Notes: a model not told the origin generated them from the sequence alone. Positions 25,593-33,997 are shown, counted from the stretch's first letter. The stretch is 64,000 nucleotides of DNA from BRHc4a sp049325055 (GCA_049325055.1 JBMOPB010000024.1:1-64000); one strand, 5' to 3'. A program made the numbers and translations.

Positions 25593-26148
25593 CGAGAAAA
25601 TTATTGAGCATATTCTTGCCGTGCGGGGTCAATATGGATTCAGGATGGAACTGAACGCCCTCGACATGGTAAAGGCGGTGCCTTAAACCCATAATCTCCC
25701 CCGCGGCGGTAAGGGCGGTAACTTCCAGGCAGTCCGGCAGCCCATGGGGGCTGACCACCAGCGAGTGGTACCTGCCCACCGTAAGATGCTGGGGAAGGCC
25801 GGAAAAGACGCCCCTGCCGTCATGACTTACCACGGAAGTCTTTCCGTGCATCGGCCTCTGTGCCCTCACAACACGGCCGCCGAAGGCCTGTCCGATGGCC
25901 TGATGCCCAAGGCACACCCCCAGTATCGGTATTTTCCCGGCAAAATATTTTATTAGGTCCAGCGATATTCCGGCCTCATCCGGGGTGCACGGCCCCGGCG
26001 AGATTATTATATGATCGGGGTTTAGCTTTTCCACCTGTTCCAGGTCAATCCTGTCGTTACGGTAAACCACTACCTCCCGGTCCATTTCCCTGAGATACTG
26101 AACCAGGTTGTACACAAAGGAATCGTAATTGTCCACCATTAAAACCAC
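25555..26148 (-). CDS. pabA: Glutamine amidotransferase, component II (PabA/TrpG)
   Basis: A 197-aa class I glutamine amidotransferase supplying ammonia to PabB. MVDNYDSFVYNLVQYL at the N-terminus, the nucleophile in GVCLGHQAIGQAFGG (Cys about 82), and the catalytic His-Glu in GVQFHPESILT. I choose GTG 26148 (VVLMVDNYDSF), with AAGGTGAG upstream; the frame remains open to 26292 through the terminator and GAG-rich leader, which is clearly non-coding. In many Firmicutes this subunit serves both folate and tryptophan branches (amphibolic), consistent with the unusual leader upstream. Confidence 0.92.
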   Translation of the reverse strand: MVLMVDNYDSFVYNLVQYLREMDREVVVYRNDRIDLEQVEKLNPDHIIISPGPCTPDEAGISLDLIKYFAGKIPILGVCLGHQAIGQAFGGRVVRAQRPMHGKTSVVSHDGRGVFSGLPQHLTVGRYHSLVVSPHGLPDCLEVTALTAAGEIMGLRHRLYHVEGVQFHPESILTPHGKNMLNNFLGARGVQSEAVSA

Positions 26149-26166
26149 GCTTCTCACCTTCACTCT

Positions 26167-26200
26167 AAAAATAAAAAAGACCAGCATTAATACGCCGGTC
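26167..26200 (-). terminator. Attenuator terminator in the pabA leader
   Basis: Stem GACCGGC/GCTGGTC (26200-26194 with 26185-26179, one G-U pair) followed by TTTTTTATTTTT (26178-26167), about 20 bp before the pabA start. It lies between promoter and gene, so it must be regulated or leaky. Confidence 0.8.
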
Positions 26201-26267
26201 CTCACCCCGAAATCTCCGAGTCGTCTCGTCTCAACATCTCTCACCTCTGCTGGCCCAGGCTCGTCTC
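26201..26267 (-). promoter_or_regulatory. GAG-triplet array, candidate TRAP-binding attenuator site
   Basis: On the minus-strand transcript, eleven triplets begin every 5 nt (last step 6) from 26267 to 26216: GAG, GAG, TGG, CAG, GAG, GAG, ATG, GAG, GAG, GAC, GAG; another GAG lies at 26203 next to the terminator. Seven of the eleven are GAG. TRAP (MtrB) is an 11-mer that binds (G/U)AG repeats separated by 2-3 nt. GGCCAGC (26255-26249), inside the array, can pair with the terminator's 3' arm GCTGGTC and so could serve as antiterminator. No mtrB gene is in the window, and a chance resemblance to the GTGAGAGG dispersed repeats is possible. Confidence 0.45.
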
Positions 26268-26282
26268 TTAGGTTTTGCCAAA

Positions 26283-26311
26283 AGTATAACACTGTTTAAT
26301 ATACATCTCAA
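26283..26311 (-). promoter_or_regulatory. Sigma-A promoter of the pabABC operon
   Basis: TTGAGA (26311-26306), 17 bp, TATACT (26288-26283); predicted start about 26276, giving a leader of about 128 nt made of the GAG array and terminator. Confidence 0.75.
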
Positions 26312-26378
26312 CCCCCAAATTACTGGTTTCACAATCCGCCGGGACAAGAACAGCATTATACTGAATCCTAAAAAAAAA

Positions 26379-26406
26379 TTGCACGGCGGGCTTTTTAATA
26401 TAAAAT
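26379..26406 (+). promoter_or_regulatory. Candidate promoter of the AOR operon
   Basis: TTGCAC (26379-26384), 16 bp, TAAAAT (26401-26406), 50 bp upstream of the ATG at 26457; divergent from the pabA promoter. Confidence 0.4.
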
Positions 26407-26456
26407 TGTATATATGAAACACGGCCCGACATAATTGACTTTTCGGAGGTTAACAG

Positions 26457-28247
26457 ATGGCTTACGGTTGGCACGGAAATCTTCTCAGGGTAAACCTTGA
26501 AAATGAAACTATACACCGTGAAAGCATTGAAAGCGGTGTTCTGGAGCGCTGGATCGGCGGCCGGGGGCTGGGAGTGGCCCTCCTGGCCCGGGAAGTCCCC
26601 CCCTCCATTGATTTTCCTGAAAAAGGAAACAAGCTTATCTTTTCGGCGGGACCCCTTACAGGCACAGGCGCCCCCGGTTCAGGCAGGTTTTCCCTGGTCT
26701 CCAGGTCACCCCTCACCGGGACGATATTTGACAGCAACGCCGGCGGCTACTGGGGCATAATGCTGAAAAAGTGCGGCTACGACGCGCTTATAATTGAAGG
26801 AGTGGGCAGCCGCCCCTTATACCTTGCGGTCATCGGAGACGAACCCCGATTAATTGAAGCCGGTGAAATATGGGGCATGGGCATACCCTCCACCTGTGCC
26901 GGCCTGAAGAAGATACACGGTGAGAACATCAGCGTGGCAGCCATAGGGCCGGCCGGTGAGAACGGTGCGCTGTTAGCCTCCGTAATCACAGACGACGGCA
27001 GATCCCTGGGCCGCGGCGGCCTGGGGGCGGTGATGGGAAAAAAGAACCTGAAAGCGGTGGTGCTGGGGGGGCACCTGGTCACTAACGTTGCCGACCCTGA
27101 AAAATACAAATACTATATATACGAGACAAACAAGTGGATAAAGGCCAACCCCATAACTTCACAGGGCCTTCCCGAATTCGGCACCCCGGTGCTGGTAAAC
27201 CTGTTCAACGAGCTGGGCGCCCTTCCGGCCTTCAATTTTCAAAAGTCCCAATTCGAAGGGGCTTACAAAATAAGCGGGGAAACCATTGCCGAAACCGTTA
27301 CCGTCAAAAAGGGCGGGTGCCGTGGCTGCCCTGTCCGCTGCACCCGGATAACCAGGGGGAAAAGCGGCCCCGGCCACGGCCCCGAGTATGAAACAGTCTG
27401 GTCCATGGGACCACAGTGCGGTATTGACGACCTGGAAACCATCATTGAGGCAAACCGCCTTTGCAACGCTCTGGGGATGGACACCATATCCACAGGGGTT
27501 ACAATAGGCTGCGCCATGGAACTGGCCGAAAGGGGGCACCTGGACATCCCATTGAGGTTCGGCGACCGGGAAGGCCTACTGGAAATGATAAAGGATATGG
27601 CTTATCAAAAAGGCGCGGGCAGTCTGCTGTCCGGCGGTTCGTACCGCCTTGCCTCGGCATGCGGGCACCCGGAATACGCCATGCAGGTGAAGAAGCTTGA
27701 GATACCGGCCTACGACCCCAGGGGCCTGCAGGGTATGGGGCTGGCCTTCGCCACCTCCAACCGTGGGGCATGCCACCTGAGGGCTTACATGGTCGGCACC
27801 GAGGTGCTGGGAATTCCCAAAAGGGTAGACCGCTTTTCCACCGGGGGAAAAGCCGGGCTTGCCATATTCAACCAGAACGTCAACGCTGCCCTGGACAGCC
27901 TGGCCGTATGCCGCTTCATTTGCCTGGCCGTATCCGAGGAGTACCTTGCCAGAATTCTGGCGTCGGTGACAGGCAAAAACTACCAGCCCCAGGACCTGCA
28001 CCTTACCGGCGAGCGAATCTGGAACCTGGAGCGCCTTTACAATTTGAAATCCGGGTTCTCCTCCCCGGACGACTACCTGCCCCCCAGACTTACCGGCGAG
28101 CCGGTTTGCGACGGGCCATCCAGGGGACACACCGTACGGCTTGACGAAATGCTAGGGGAGTACTATCGCTTCAGAGGCTGGGGACCCGACGGCGTTCCCA
28201 CAATAAACAAAATAGCCCAGCTGGGCCTGGAGGATATACTATGCTGA
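26457..28247 (+). CDS. Tungsten-dependent aldehyde:ferredoxin oxidoreductase
   Basis: A full-length 596-aa AOR-family enzyme that oxidises aldehydes to carboxylic acids (or the reverse) with ferredoxin, using a tungsto-bispterin and one [4Fe-4S] cluster. Domain 1 (about 5-210) has WIGGRGLGVALL and AGPLTGTGAPGSGRF; the cluster Cys are in GCRGCPVRC (about 288-296) plus the distant DSLAVCRF (about 482). GPEYETVW and GMDTISTGVTIG mark domain 2. ATG with a perfect GGAGG upstream. It overlaps the next gene, a class II aldolase, by 7 bp, suggesting that the aldolase releases the aldehyde (for example lactaldehyde or glycolaldehyde) that this AOR oxidises; that pairing is inference. Confidence 0.93.
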   Translation: MAYGWHGNLLRVNLENETIHRESIESGVLERWIGGRGLGVALLAREVPPSIDFPEKGNKLIFSAGPLTGTGAPGSGRFSLVSRSPLTGTIFDSNAGGYWGIMLKKCGYDALIIEGVGSRPLYLAVIGDEPRLIEAGEIWGMGIPSTCAGLKKIHGENISVAAIGPAGENGALLASVITDDGRSLGRGGLGAVMGKKNLKAVVLGGHLVTNVADPEKYKYYIYETNKWIKANPITSQGLPEFGTPVLVNLFNELGALPAFNFQKSQFEGAYKISGETIAETVTVKKGGCRGCPVRCTRITRGKSGPGHGPEYETVWSMGPQCGIDDLETIIEANRLCNALGMDTISTGVTIGCAMELAERGHLDIPLRFGDREGLLEMIKDMAYQKGAGSLLSGGSYRLASACGHPEYAMQVKKLEIPAYDPRGLQGMGLAFATSNRGACHLRAYMVGTEVLGIPKRVDRFSTGGKAGLAIFNQNVNAALDSLAVCRFICLAVSEEYLARILASVTGKNYQPQDLHLTGERIWNLERLYNLKSGFSSPDDYLPPRLTGEPVCDGPSRGHTVRLDEMLGEYYRFRGWGPDGVPTINKIAQLGLEDILC

Positions 28248-29058
28248 AAATATTCCAACAGATCGGAAGAGACCTGTTCGAAGCCGGGCTTAACAGCTCC
28301 CACAGCGGCAACATCAGCGTCCGCTTCGGGGACAGGATAATTATAACCAGGCGTGGCTCAATGCTGGGACATATACAGGAAGGGGATCTGATAGAAACCG
28401 GGCTGGAAAAGAACGACAGCCACATAACCCTGGCCTCCACCGAAATAAGAGTGCACCGGTCCATATACAAAAAGACCCCGGCCCTGGCTATAGTACACGC
28501 TCATCCCCCCCACGCCATAGCCCTTTCCCTGCTGGAGGACCAGATAATACCGGTAGATTCGGAAGGGGCCTACCTTCTGCACAAAATCCCCGTTGTGCGG
28601 GCGGAGCACACCATAGGGTCAAGTGAGCTGGAGGAATTGCTTCCCGAGGCCTTAAAGGAATACAAGGTGGCCATGGTGAGGGGACACGGCAGTTTCGCCG
28701 TGGGGCAGCTTCCCGAGGAGGCATACCAGTGGACCTCCAGCCTGGAGCACAGCAGCAGGATAATTTTTCTCACCAGGTCGCTGGGCTACAACCCCTCGGC
28801 GGCNNNNNNNNNNNNNNNNNNNNNNNNNNNNNNNNNNNNNNNNNNNNNNNNNNNNNNNNNNNNNNNNNNNNNNNNNNNNNNNNNNNNNNNNNNNNNNNNN
28901 NNNTGAGGGGACACGGCAGTTTCGCCGTGGGGCAGCTTCCCGAGGAGGCATACCAGTGGACCTCCAGCCTGGAGCACAGCAGCAGGATAATTTTTCTCAC
29001 CAGGTCGCTGGGCTACAACCCCTCGGCGGCAGGAACGCAAAAAAACGCAAAGTGGTAG
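28241..29058 (+). CDS. Class II aldolase/epimerase-type protein (interrupted by scaffold gap)
   Basis: A zinc-dependent class II aldolase (fuculose/ribulose-phosphate aldolase family). NSSHSGNISVRFGD gives the phosphate-binding block (about 18-31), STEIRVH the acidic catalytic region (about 67-73), HAHPPHA the metal-binding His pair (about 87-93) and RGHGSFAVG the third His (about 147-155). The assembly shows 100 N inside it, but bases 28677-28803 and 28904-29030 are identical, so the gene is best read as 28241-28803 joined to 29031-29058: 196 aa, in frame. The last residues (GTQKNAKW) come from a word-like repeat. Its start overlaps the AOR stop by 7 bp. Confidence 0.85.
28804..28903. other. 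Scaffold gap of 100 N (artefactual)
   Basis: Exactly 100 N flanked by a 127-bp identical overlap (28677-28803 and 28904-29030). This is the signature of two contigs that share a k-mer-sized end but were joined with a fixed gap. Confidence 0.95.
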
Positions 29059-29086
29059 TATTAGCCCCAGGAAGCCGGAATTGCGG

Positions 29087-29245
29087 TCGGAATCCAGAAT
29101 CCAGAATTCAGAATAACCCTGAAAATAGCTTTGCCGGAACGTACGTGGGGGGAGGACCTTTCAGTCCGGAGCGTATCGCCGAGATCTCAGAGGTAAAGAA
29201 AGAAAGCTGATTTATTTCTCTGTGCTCTCTGTGTTTTCTGTGGTT
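29087..29245. repeat. Cluster of word-like dispersed repeats
   Basis: Between the aldolase and macrodomain genes: GTCGGAATCCAGAATCCAG and following (29087-29116) and a CTCTGTGCTCTCTGTG-type unit (29218-29245). The rest of this roughly 240-bp stretch holds no gene. Confidence 0.65.
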
Positions 29246-29297
29246 TCATAATTTCTTGCGGTTATTGCTGATAGTTTTTTAGGATAGGGGGTTAAAA

Positions 29298-29858
29298 ATG
29301 GTTTTCAAGATAGGCGACGCCAGGGTTGTGCTTTTGAGGGGCGATATAACACAGCAGGACGCCGAGGCCATTGTAAACGCCGCCAATTCGTCCCTGCTGG
29401 GGGGAGGCGGTGTTGACGGATCCATCCACAGGGCCGGCGGCCCTCAAATTCTGGAGGAGTGCAAGGAAATCAGGGCCCGGCAGGGAGGGTGCCCCACCGG
29501 AGAGGCCGTAATAACCGGAAGTGGAAACCTTAAGTCCCGCTACGTCATACACACTGTGGGACCCATCTGGTCGGGGGGAGGAAACGGGGAGGACGGACTT
29601 CTGTCCAACGCATACCGTAATTCCCTAAAACTGGCTGCAAGCAGGGGCATCCGCACGGTGGCCTTCCCTTCCATCAGCACCGGCGCGTACGGCTTCCCCA
29701 CCGACAGGGCGTCCCGGGTGGCGGCCCGGACGGTTAAAACATTTTTAGAAGGGCAAAACACTGTCCAGGAAGTAAGGTTTGTTCTGTTCAGCGACCGCGA
29801 CCTGAATATATACCGGGAAGCCTGGGAAGATCTGGCCGGGCAGGGAAAGCAAAACTGA
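29298..29858 (+). CDS. Macrodomain ADP-ribose hydrolase (O-acetyl-ADP-ribose deacetylase type)
   Basis: A 186-aa single macrodomain of the MacroD/YmdB type. GDITQQDAEAIVNAANSSL (about 15-33) with the conserved Asp and Asn, the GGGGVDGSIHRAGG loop (about 36-49), CPTGEAVITGSGNL, HTVGPIW, and the second loop AFPSISTGAYGFP (about 125-137). Such enzymes remove ADP-ribose or deacetylate O-acetyl-ADP-ribose. It is preceded by GGATAGGGGG and followed by a hairpin; there is no toxin-like ART gene next to it. Confidence 0.93.
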   Translation: MVFKIGDARVVLLRGDITQQDAEAIVNAANSSLLGGGGVDGSIHRAGGPQILEECKEIRARQGGCPTGEAVITGSGNLKSRYVIHTVGPIWSGGGNGEDGLLSNAYRNSLKLAASRGIRTVAFPSISTGAYGFPTDRASRVAARTVKTFLEGQNTVQEVRFVLFSDRDLNIYREAWEDLAGQGKQN

Positions 29859-29885
29859 TAAACGGTCACTTGTTAATAATCAAAA

Positions 29886-29925
29886 TTACAGGGGCTGGCC
29901 TCCCTGAAGGGGCCAGCTCCTGTAA
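29886..29925 (+). terminator. Hairpin after the macrodomain gene
   Basis: Stem TTACAGG(G)GCTGGCC/GGCCAGC(T)CCTGTAA (29886-29900 with 29911-29925); only a weak T-rich tail, so termination is uncertain. Confidence 0.5.
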
Positions 29926-29943
29926 TTATAAGGCAATTAGATT

Positions 29944-29974
29944 TTGACAAATTTATCTCTTTTTCTGATATAAT
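29944..29974 (+). promoter_or_regulatory. Extended -10 promoter of a candidate small RNA
   Basis: TTGACA (29944-29949) and TGATATAAT (29966-29974, extended -10); the 19-bp spacing is long but compensated by the TG motif. Confidence 0.5.
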
Positions 29975-29980
29975 TTAATT

Positions 29981-30042
29981 TGGTAGTATTTTCATGGGGT
30001 AGCCTTTCGCCGAGGGGTTCGGCGTTTTGGTTACCCATTTTT
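29981..30042 (+). ncRNA. Candidate about 60-nt structured small RNA
   Basis: Downstream of the 29944-29974 promoter there is no ORF but a compact fold: outer stem ATGGG(G)TAGCC/GGTTACCCAT (29994-30004 with 30029-30038), inner stem CGCCGA/TCGGCG, then TTTTT. It converges on the symporter gene, whose stop is at 30041, so the hairpin may simply be its terminator region; the plus-strand promoter and T tract favour a separate transcript. Confidence 0.4.
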
Positions 30043-31657
30043 AATGCAGGTCGTTGCAGTATTTCTGGACGATTTCCTTCCTCGGCGGGCTGGTGCTCAG
30101 TGATACGATTATGAAAAATATAAAGGAAACCGGAATCCAGTACATCTGGTGGGCAAAGGCCAGGTTGGTTCCGAACACCTTGTTCAGGAAGAACCAGTGA
30201 GGGCTTCCCAACGCCGATTTTGCGTAAATCCACGAGAACAGGGTAAGCGGGAGAAACACAATAACCGTGGCGTAAGTGGCCGCCCTGGTGGCCTTATCCC
30301 ACCATAGCCCGAACACCAGTGGTGCCCCGATGGTGGCGATGACCACCACAAATGCCCAGCCGGAGAGGTCAAGCACCAGCGCCGGAGGGTTGAAGGCAAA
30401 GGCTGTGCAGACAATGGTCAGAATAATGGACCACATGCGCAGGGCTTTTACCGGATTGTCTATTGCCCACTTGTTGCCCATAATTTTACCCATCCAGTCA
30501 CGGCCTATAATAACGTTCATAACCATAAGCCACCCGGCGGTGGTGGACATGGCAATTGACAGTCCGCCCGCCACCAGCAGCCCCATCAGCCACGGGTTAC
30601 TGAGTGCTTCCACAGCGGCTATCATCGAGTAGTCAGTTACCGCAGCTCCCCCGACCCCATAAATGGCCTTGATCTTTGCCAGCAATGTCACGGCGTCCTT
30701 AACCCCGGGGGCGCTCATCAGCGGGTGAAGCGTTTCAAGCAGCACACGGCAGGCACTTCCGATAATAACCAGTCCCCAGTACATGAATGCCCCCAGGAGA
30801 GTTGCCCAGAAAACGGCCCTGCGGGCGGCCTTCAGGTCCATGGCGGTAAAGAAGCGCACCACCGTATAAGGCATCATGGCAAAACCATAGTGCCAGACAA
30901 AATAGAAGCTCACCATACCTGTCCACCCGGCCATAATGGGATGGGAGAAGGTGCCGGAGGACGAGTTTGGCGGGTACCAGAATTTAGGGTTGTTGGCGTT
31001 AATAGCCTCGCCAAGCCCGGCAAATCCACCGAAATGGGCCAGAATTACCCCAGCGGCGGCCACTGCTGCTATCGCCATAAGGAATCCCTGCAGGGCATTT
31101 GACCAGGTGGTGGCCACCATTCCGCCCAGGTATACATAGAACAGCACAACCACGGAACCAATTATAAGCGCCCAGTTGTAAGGCACTTTAAGAATAGCCA
31201 TCATGAAAAGGGCGGTGCCTATAATGGAGAGAGTCACATACAGCAACCCCGAGATCAAAACCGGAAGGCTGATTAACGCCCTCATGCCCTTCTGGTCGTC
31301 ATAGCGGTCGGCATAGTAATCGGTAAATGAAACCGGGGCATACTTACGGAGGGGTGCCGCCGTAAGCATCGAGGCTATGGGCATGCCTGCTATGATCCCG
31401 ACCAGCGCCCACCAGAAGGGATAACCCATAATGAATATAAATGCCGGCAGTCCCAGGAAGCTGGCAGGACTCAGGTAGGTGGAGGCAAGGGCGGCGCCGT
31501 TTATTATGGGACCAACGTTACGGCCGCTGACCATGTAGTCGCTGGCGCTCAGCGCGGCTTTGCGGCTGTAAAAACCGATTCCGAATATGACAACGAAATA
31601 GGCCACCGCAAAGAATATTACAATGGGACTAACTTGAGACACCCTTTTCCCCTCCAT
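30041..31657 (-). CDS. Solute:sodium symporter (SSS family, ActP/monocarboxylate-like)
   Basis: A 538-aa polytopic membrane protein with about 13 transmembrane helices. The SSS core includes ASDYMVSGRNVGPIINGAALASTYLSPASFLG (transmembrane helices 1-2, residues about 38-69) and ISGLLYVTLSIIGTALFMMA. The resemblance is to acetate/pyruvate/short monocarboxylate permeases (ActP, MctC) rather than proline or sugar carriers. Its start overlaps the stop of a small two-helix membrane protein by 29 bp, the usual pairing of such permeases with DUF485-type subunits. A role in carboxylate uptake is inference. Confidence 0.88.
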   Translation of the reverse strand: MEGKRVSQVSPIVIFFAVAYFVVIFGIGFYSRKAALSASDYMVSGRNVGPIINGAALASTYLSPASFLGLPAFIFIMGYPFWWALVGIIAGMPIASMLTAAPLRKYAPVSFTDYYADRYDDQKGMRALISLPVLISGLLYVTLSIIGTALFMMAILKVPYNWALIIGSVVVLFYVYLGGMVATTWSNALQGFLMAIAAVAAAGVILAHFGGFAGLGEAINANNPKFWYPPNSSSGTFSHPIMAGWTGMVSFYFVWHYGFAMMPYTVVRFFTAMDLKAARRAVFWATLLGAFMYWGLVIIGSACRVLLETLHPLMSAPGVKDAVTLLAKIKAIYGVGGAAVTDYSMIAAVEALSNPWLMGLLVAGGLSIAMSTTAGWLMVMNVIIGRDWMGKIMGNKWAIDNPVKALRMWSIILTIVCTAFAFNPPALVLDLSGWAFVVVIATIGAPLVFGLWWDKATRAATYATVIVFLPLTLFSWIYAKSALGSPHWFFLNKVFGTNLAFAHQMYWIPVSFIFFIIVSLSTSPPRKEIVQKYCNDLH

Positions 31658-31907
31658 TTCCCAGGTTCATTTGTTCTTTCTCTTCAATCTTTTCAGGAAC
31701 GTAGCACCACAGCCACGCCAGGAAAACGTTAATTATGGCAAGCATAAAAATACCGCTGTACAGGAAGGGAGCAGCCATACCGCCCATTTTAACGGTAAAC
31801 ACAGATCCCGGCAAAGCGGTTTCCCAGACCCAGAATATTATTGCGAACCCGTACATAATGGCCAGACCTATCCAGAATACAGGATGCATACCTTTAAACA
31901 AACGCAA
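31629..31907 (-). CDS. Small two-helix membrane partner of the SSS symporter
   Basis: A 92-aa protein with two hydrophobic helices (about 10-28, HPVFWIGLAIMYGFAIIFWV, and 46-68, APFLYSGIFMLAIINVFLAWLW) and a charged C-terminal tail. It overlaps the symporter gene by 29 bp and resembles the small accessory subunits found with ActP-like permeases. The apparent start is TTG at 31907, 3 nt after AGGAGG; an ATG at 31889 is the alternative. Confidence 0.7.
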   Translation of the reverse strand: MRLFKGMHPVFWIGLAIMYGFAIIFWVWETALPGSVFTVKMGGMAAPFLYSGIFMLAIINVFLAWLWCYVPEKIEEKEQMNLGNGGEKGVSS

Positions 31908-32006
31908 TAACCTCCTCTCGAATCAACACTATCTTTCTCTGTATTTAACCAGGCAATTAACTGAAGGCAATCCCCCCTTTCACCCTTTTTTTCAGATGGC
32001 ACCACC

Positions 32007-32336
32007 TCACTTTACAAGGGCCTTTCCCCTTCTTTCTATTAGAAGCCTGTAATGCAGCTCGGATAAAATAAACATGCTTGCCATCGGAATGGCAAGCCCT
32101 ATCAGTGCGCCCCAAAAAATATCCCGGGACAAGTCCAGCCCGGCAAAATAAAGCAGAAAGTTAACACCTATTCCAAATAGAAAATATGGGATGTGGAGCT
32201 TGCTCTTGCGATAAGCCTTTTCCCAGCCTCTCCTGTCTTCCTCCGAGGAAAACTCCAATACTCGCCTTCTGTTTTTTTCAACTATCTCAAGAGTTATTTT
32301 TTCTCCGTTAAGTTTTCTATTGGAATTATTATTCAT
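32007..32336 (-). CDS. Hypothetical membrane protein (109 aa)
   Basis: It begins MNNNSNRKLNGEKI at ATG 32336, preceded by CCGGAGTGATC; the frame is open 18 codons further upstream, but those are unlikely. A charged N-terminal half (KITLEIVEKNRRRVLEFS) is followed by two transmembrane segments (about 50-69 and 74-94) and a basic tail. It is encoded upstream of the symporter pair on the same strand, about 100 bp away. No family recognised. Confidence 0.6.
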   Translation of the reverse strand: MNNNSNRKLNGEKITLEIVEKNRRRVLEFSSEEDRRGWEKAYRKSKLHIPYFLFGIGVNFLLYFAGLDLSRDIFWGALIGLAIPMASMFILSELHYRLLIERRGKALVK

Positions 32337-32680
32337 GCTGATCACTCCGGAAAGAACTAACCAATTTTGGTTAATTCCTATTATACACAAATATTTGTAA
32401 TTTTAAATCATTTTTAAATTTTTGTTTAATTATTTGACTTAAAGTTTTTATATTTTGAAAGATCTTAATTTTTATAATATTTTCTACTTTCAGATTTAAT
32501 CATTGTTTATTCTAAAATTTACTGCCAATAGTCACTACAATTAGTTTTTATATTTCGCTGCAAATATTTCAATTTCATATGGGCATTTATCACTACCTCC
32601 GGAGCCTGAAAGAAATAATGAACTCCTTCACCTTCTTTTTATCCCGTGAGAAGTTCATGCAAAATAGCTTGATATATTAA

Positions 32681-33979
32681 TCAAACTTGCCCGGATAATG
32701 GCATTGACCTGGCTTTTTCAGCCGAAGATATACCGGCAAGCCACCCGGTGGAAAATGCTATCTGCATGTTGAAACCGCCCGTGTACGCGTCGACGTCAAT
32801 AACTTCACCGGCAAAATACAGCCCTTCAACCAGCCTTGAGGCCATGGTCCGGGGATCGATTTCCCCGGTGCATACCCCGCCTACGGTGACCATTGCTTCG
32901 GACAGGGGCTTTACGCCGGATATATTAAAAGGCAGTTTTTTAAAAAGAAGGGCCGTCTGCCTCCAGATTTCCTTTCCCGCTTCGCCGGCCCTCCTTCCCA
33001 AATCCACAGGGATCATTCCGTCCACTACCGACACCAGCCGGTCCGGCAGTATTAGCTTCAGTATTCCTCCCACCGATTTTCTCGGGTGTTCCCTGGCAAG
33101 GGAAATAAGCCTTTCAGCCAGCGCCTCCTCTTTTTCATCGGGAAAAATGTCCAACACAAGCTGTAAATGGTTAACGCCACCGGAAAACTGCAGTGAAACG
33201 GCCCTGCTGATGTCCAGGGAGGCCGGGCCGGAGATTCCAAAGTGAGTGAAAACAATATCCCCGCGCACACTGGATATTGTTTTGCCGCTGCCGGTGAGGG
33301 TTACCAGCTTGTCTTCCAGGGACAGCCCCTGTATTGTCCTCACACGGCTGTCCGGGCTGCACAGCGGGGCCAGGCCCGGAAGCGCAGAAATGGTGCGGTG
33401 TCCTGCCTGACGGGCCAGCAGATAGCCGTCCCCCGACGATCCTGTTCGTGGATATGAGGCTCCCCCGGCGGCAACAATCACGGTCCTGCCGTAAAACTCC
33501 CTGCCGTCTTCCGCCCTTATCCCATGGCATTTGCCGTCTTCTAGCAGCAGCTCCGCGGCCCTTATCCTGTAAAATATTCTAACCCCGCCGGCCAGCAGGT
33601 ATCTTTCCAGTGCGGCAACCACGTCTCCTGCCCGCCCTCCCGCCGGGAAAACACGGCCGTGTTCCTCTGTTACCAGCGGGACCCCCAGACTTTCAAAGAA
33701 ACTAATGCAGTCATTGTTTGAAAAACGGGACAGCGCGCTGATAAGGAATTTTCCGTTTCCCGGCACATTTTTGATAAAATCATGCAGCGGGGCGGTATTG
33801 GTGAGGTTGCAGCGCCCGCCACCCGTAATCCTCATTTTAACCCCAAGGCGATCATTTTTTTCCAGCAAGGTTACCCCTGCCCCGGCCTGACGGGCGGAGG
33901 CGGCCGCCATCATACCGGACGGGCCGCCTCCAACAACCAGGACATTGGTCATCTTGTTGCATTTTGCGTCCATTTGCAT
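32681..33979 (-). CDS. HI0933/BaiN-family FAD-dependent oxidoreductase
   Basis: A 432-aa flavoprotein. The dinucleotide motif VVGGGPSGMMAAASARQ (about 15-31), KMRITGGGRCNLTN (about 48-61, diagnostic of the HI0933/YhiN/BaiN family), the central GGASYPRTGSSGDGY, and the C-terminal GEVIDVDAYTGGFNMQIAFSTG FAD block. Members are poorly characterised; BaiN has been linked to bile-acid dehydroxylation, which is not implied here. The first residues (MQMDAKCNK) may not be translated; ATG 33952 (MTNVLVV) is an alternative start. It lies 19 bp after the methyltransferase gene. Confidence 0.88.
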   Translation of the reverse strand: MQMDAKCNKMTNVLVVGGGPSGMMAAASARQAGAGVTLLEKNDRLGVKMRITGGGRCNLTNTAPLHDFIKNVPGNGKFLISALSRFSNNDCISFFESLGVPLVTEEHGRVFPAGGRAGDVVAALERYLLAGGVRIFYRIRAAELLLEDGKCHGIRAEDGREFYGRTVIVAAGGASYPRTGSSGDGYLLARQAGHRTISALPGLAPLCSPDSRVRTIQGLSLEDKLVTLTGSGKTISSVRGDIVFTHFGISGPASLDISRAVSLQFSGGVNHLQLVLDIFPDEKEEALAERLISLAREHPRKSVGGILKLILPDRLVSVVDGMIPVDLGRRAGEAGKEIWRQTALLFKKLPFNISGVKPLSEAMVTVGGVCTGEIDPRTMASRLVEGLYFAGEVIDVDAYTGGFNMQIAFSTGWLAGISSAEKARSMPLSGQV

Positions 33980-33997
33980 CTTCCTTTTTTGCGCAAA

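Noticed and set aside
29298..29858. Macrodomain gene as an antitoxin of an ADP-ribosylation toxin-antitoxin pair
   Set aside because: No ART or DarT-like gene is adjacent; flanking genes are an aldolase and a symporter.
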